Position numbers and translations under genes: made by a program. The notes beneath the pieces are model-generated. The model was not told the origin of the DNA, did not search any database, and saw nothing but the letters and a program-made list of their open reading frames with translations. Below are positions 62,974 through 64,000 of a stretch of 64,000 nucleotides of DNA, piece after piece. This stretch comes from Psychromonas sp. MB-3u-54 (GTDB taxonomy: Bacteria > Pseudomonadota > Gammaproteobacteria > Enterobacterales > Psychromonadaceae). Every line of letters begins with the position of its first letter. Position 1 is the first letter of the stretch. Where the stretch lies: positions 62,001 through 126,000 of the forward strand of contig NZ_PJBP01000180.1 in assembly GCF_002836415.1 (NCBI RefSeq), given 5' to 3'.

Positions 62974-63471
62974 ATGAGCAAAGTCACCAATATTCTTTTA
63001 GGCTTTATTCTGCTGCTGGTTTTACTTAACCTCGCGTTAACCGGTTCACTGCTGCTAAAGCAAACACCGGTTCCTACTCCCGCTGTCGTCAATGACCGGG
63101 TTGAAGAAAGCCTTGATGCGTTAGTTGCGCAGGTTTGGGGTAAAAAAGTCATCGACATGTATAACGGGCAGGAACATCAGGCACTGTATGCTTTATTCAA
63201 TGATCAGGCTAAGGTTAAAATCAGCCACAAGCAACTGGAAACGCAATTGAAGAAGCTCTATCAGTTGTTTGGTGAAATCGAAGAAAGCGCCTTCGTCAGC
63301 GCCAATAAAATCGGTGAAAAGGGCAATGAACGTTATTATAAATTGCTTTTTAATATACGGGTTAAAGAAACCGGCAAACGTTCGGCTGCGTTAACTATAT
63401 CGGTGATAGTGAAGGATAATATAGTGAGCTTGTACGGGGTGCGTCTTAATGCATCTCAGTCACTTGAATGA
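62974..63471 (+). CDS. Small membrane-anchored periplasmic protein of unknown function
   Basis: This 165-residue protein has one N-terminal membrane helix (about residues 5-28) and a periplasmic domain. The domain has helix-rich and then beta-rich parts (VIDMYNGQEHQALYALFNDQ..., then YYKLLFNIRVKETGKRSAALTISVIV) that recall small NTF2-like/DUF3887-type domains. I do not assign a family firmly. It starts 8 bases after the adaptor gene with TTAGGATAATT upstream, so it is the last gene of the operon. A structural or regulatory role in the exporter is inferred. Confidence 0.75.
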   Translation: MSKVTNILLGFILLLVLLNLALTGSLLLKQTPVPTPAVVNDRVEESLDALVAQVWGKKVIDMYNGQEHQALYALFNDQAKVKISHKQLETQLKKLYQLFGEIEESAFVSANKIGEKGNERYYKLLFNIRVKETGKRSAALTISVIVKDNIVSLYGVRLNASQSLE

Positions 63472-63915
63472 GTTGTAATCGAGAAGGCATCGATAGGATA
63501 GTTTTTTTGTAAGGTGATAGCCGCCTTGTGGATGCGCTAGCATAGTGTTACGAACAAAACTCTTTTTACCTTATTGCTTTTGCTGTTGAGAAGCATGACT
63601 CCCTCGAACTGCGAAACTAGGTGTCGGTTTCTCATCATCTACACGCCGTCAAGGTCGGAACTCTAAGAAATAAAGTTAAACCAAAACCACAAGTCGCAAA
63701 AAATGGGACAGTCGTTGCGTAGGGTGCATAGAATGCACCCTACGAGCTATGCGTTTGTTGTTATGGTTGGTGCTAGTTGACGTGCAAATAAGACAGCATT
63801 AAATTTATAAACAGTTGCTTCAAAGGCAAAATCTACGCTCACAAAACCGCCTGGATAATTTTAAATAGTAAATCGGATCACTTTATTAATGCGTTTGGTA
63901 TAAGCTGCGCAGCCC
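63472..63915. other. Intergenic region with REP-like hairpin
   Basis: No gene is supported in about 440 bases. Apart from the hairpin at 63718-63744 I see no tRNA, terminator or attachment site. This is the right end of the co-oriented locus. Confidence 0.5.
63718..63744. repeat. REP-like perfect hairpin
   Basis: CGTAGGGTGCAT and ATGCACCCTACG form a perfect 12-base stem with a 3-base loop (AGA). The GTAGGGTGCAT arm is of the kind found in dispersed REP elements linked to RAYT transposases in many bacteria. One copy is seen in this window. Confidence 0.7.
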
Positions 63916-64000
63916 TTATTTTTTTTGATCTTTTTTATTCATATAGAGACTAAATAAAGGGGACAGCAAGGAGGTGATAATCATTGCCACCATCAGTGAG
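63916..64000 (-). CDS. C-terminal end of an unidentified membrane protein (partial)
   Basis: On the minus strand the right edge reads SLMVAMIITSLLSPLFSLYM, then NKKDQKK and a stop at 63916-63918. A hydrophobic helix followed by a short positively charged tail suggests the last membrane span of an inner-membrane protein. The family cannot be named from 27 residues. Confidence 0.65.
   Translation of the reverse strand, partial: SLMVAMIITSLLSPLFSLYMNKKDQKK

Noticed and set aside
17145..63471. Classical type I secretion operon
   Set aside because: TolC and HlyD-like parts are present, but there is no ABC transporter with Walker motifs and ABC signature; the only motor is SecA-like.

Overview
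The window looks like a marine gammaproteobacterial chromosome, most likely Psychromonas or a close relative. This rests on the housekeeping set (cysK next to ptsH-ptsI-crr, serB divergent from a ytjB-type gene, yffB with dapE, rnt, grxD, sodB, sbcB, a zapG-type gene), all of the gammaproteobacterial type, and on moderate base composition. The genus is my inference from protein style, not a database match.

Positions 1-16.0 kb are ordinary core chromosome. They hold a ylqF-type GTPase (cut by the left edge), a zapG/yhcB-type gene with an expanded 14-residue repeat, yajD, rnt, grxD, sodB, ytjB, serB, a PilZ protein, an M15 peptidase, dapE, yffB, the PTS operon, cysK, a small exported protein and sbcB. 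Three hairpin terminators separate converging units. At 16.1-16.4 kb lies a frameshifted remnant of a tyrosine integrase N-terminus, which suggests that the next segment was acquired.

Positions 17.1-63.5 kb form one co-oriented locus that looks like a dedicated export system for a single giant protein. A Fur-box-like site precedes a TolC-family outer-membrane gene. It is followed by one uninterrupted gene of 36,231 bp encoding a 12,076-residue protein. That protein has an LEPR-XLL-type N-terminal motif, a DUF4347 domain, a degenerate and an intact matrixin-like zinc-protease module, several blocks of RTX calcium-binding repeats, at least six families of internal repeats, and a long helical segment. 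Downstream come a DUF3467 gene, a GAF-HlyD fusion, a tandem-repeat micro-ORF, an M50 (site-2 protease)-HlyD fusion, a shortened SecA paralogue, a second periplasmic adaptor and a small anchored protein. The last genes overlap by 4-8 bp. The locus has a TolC partner and three HlyD-like adaptors but no ABC transporter or RND pump. The only recognisable energy-coupling enzyme is the SecA-like ATPase. I infer a chimeric TolC/HlyD/M50/SecA export route for giant LEPR-XLL proteins; this is the main finding.

Between the giant gene and the DUF3467 gene lies the debris of an old tandem duplication of about 1 kb, in which each copy kept a different gene. The last 0.5 kb holds a REP-like hairpin and the C-terminal end of an unidentified membrane protein on the minus strand. 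I saw no tRNA, rRNA, CRISPR array or intact insertion sequence.
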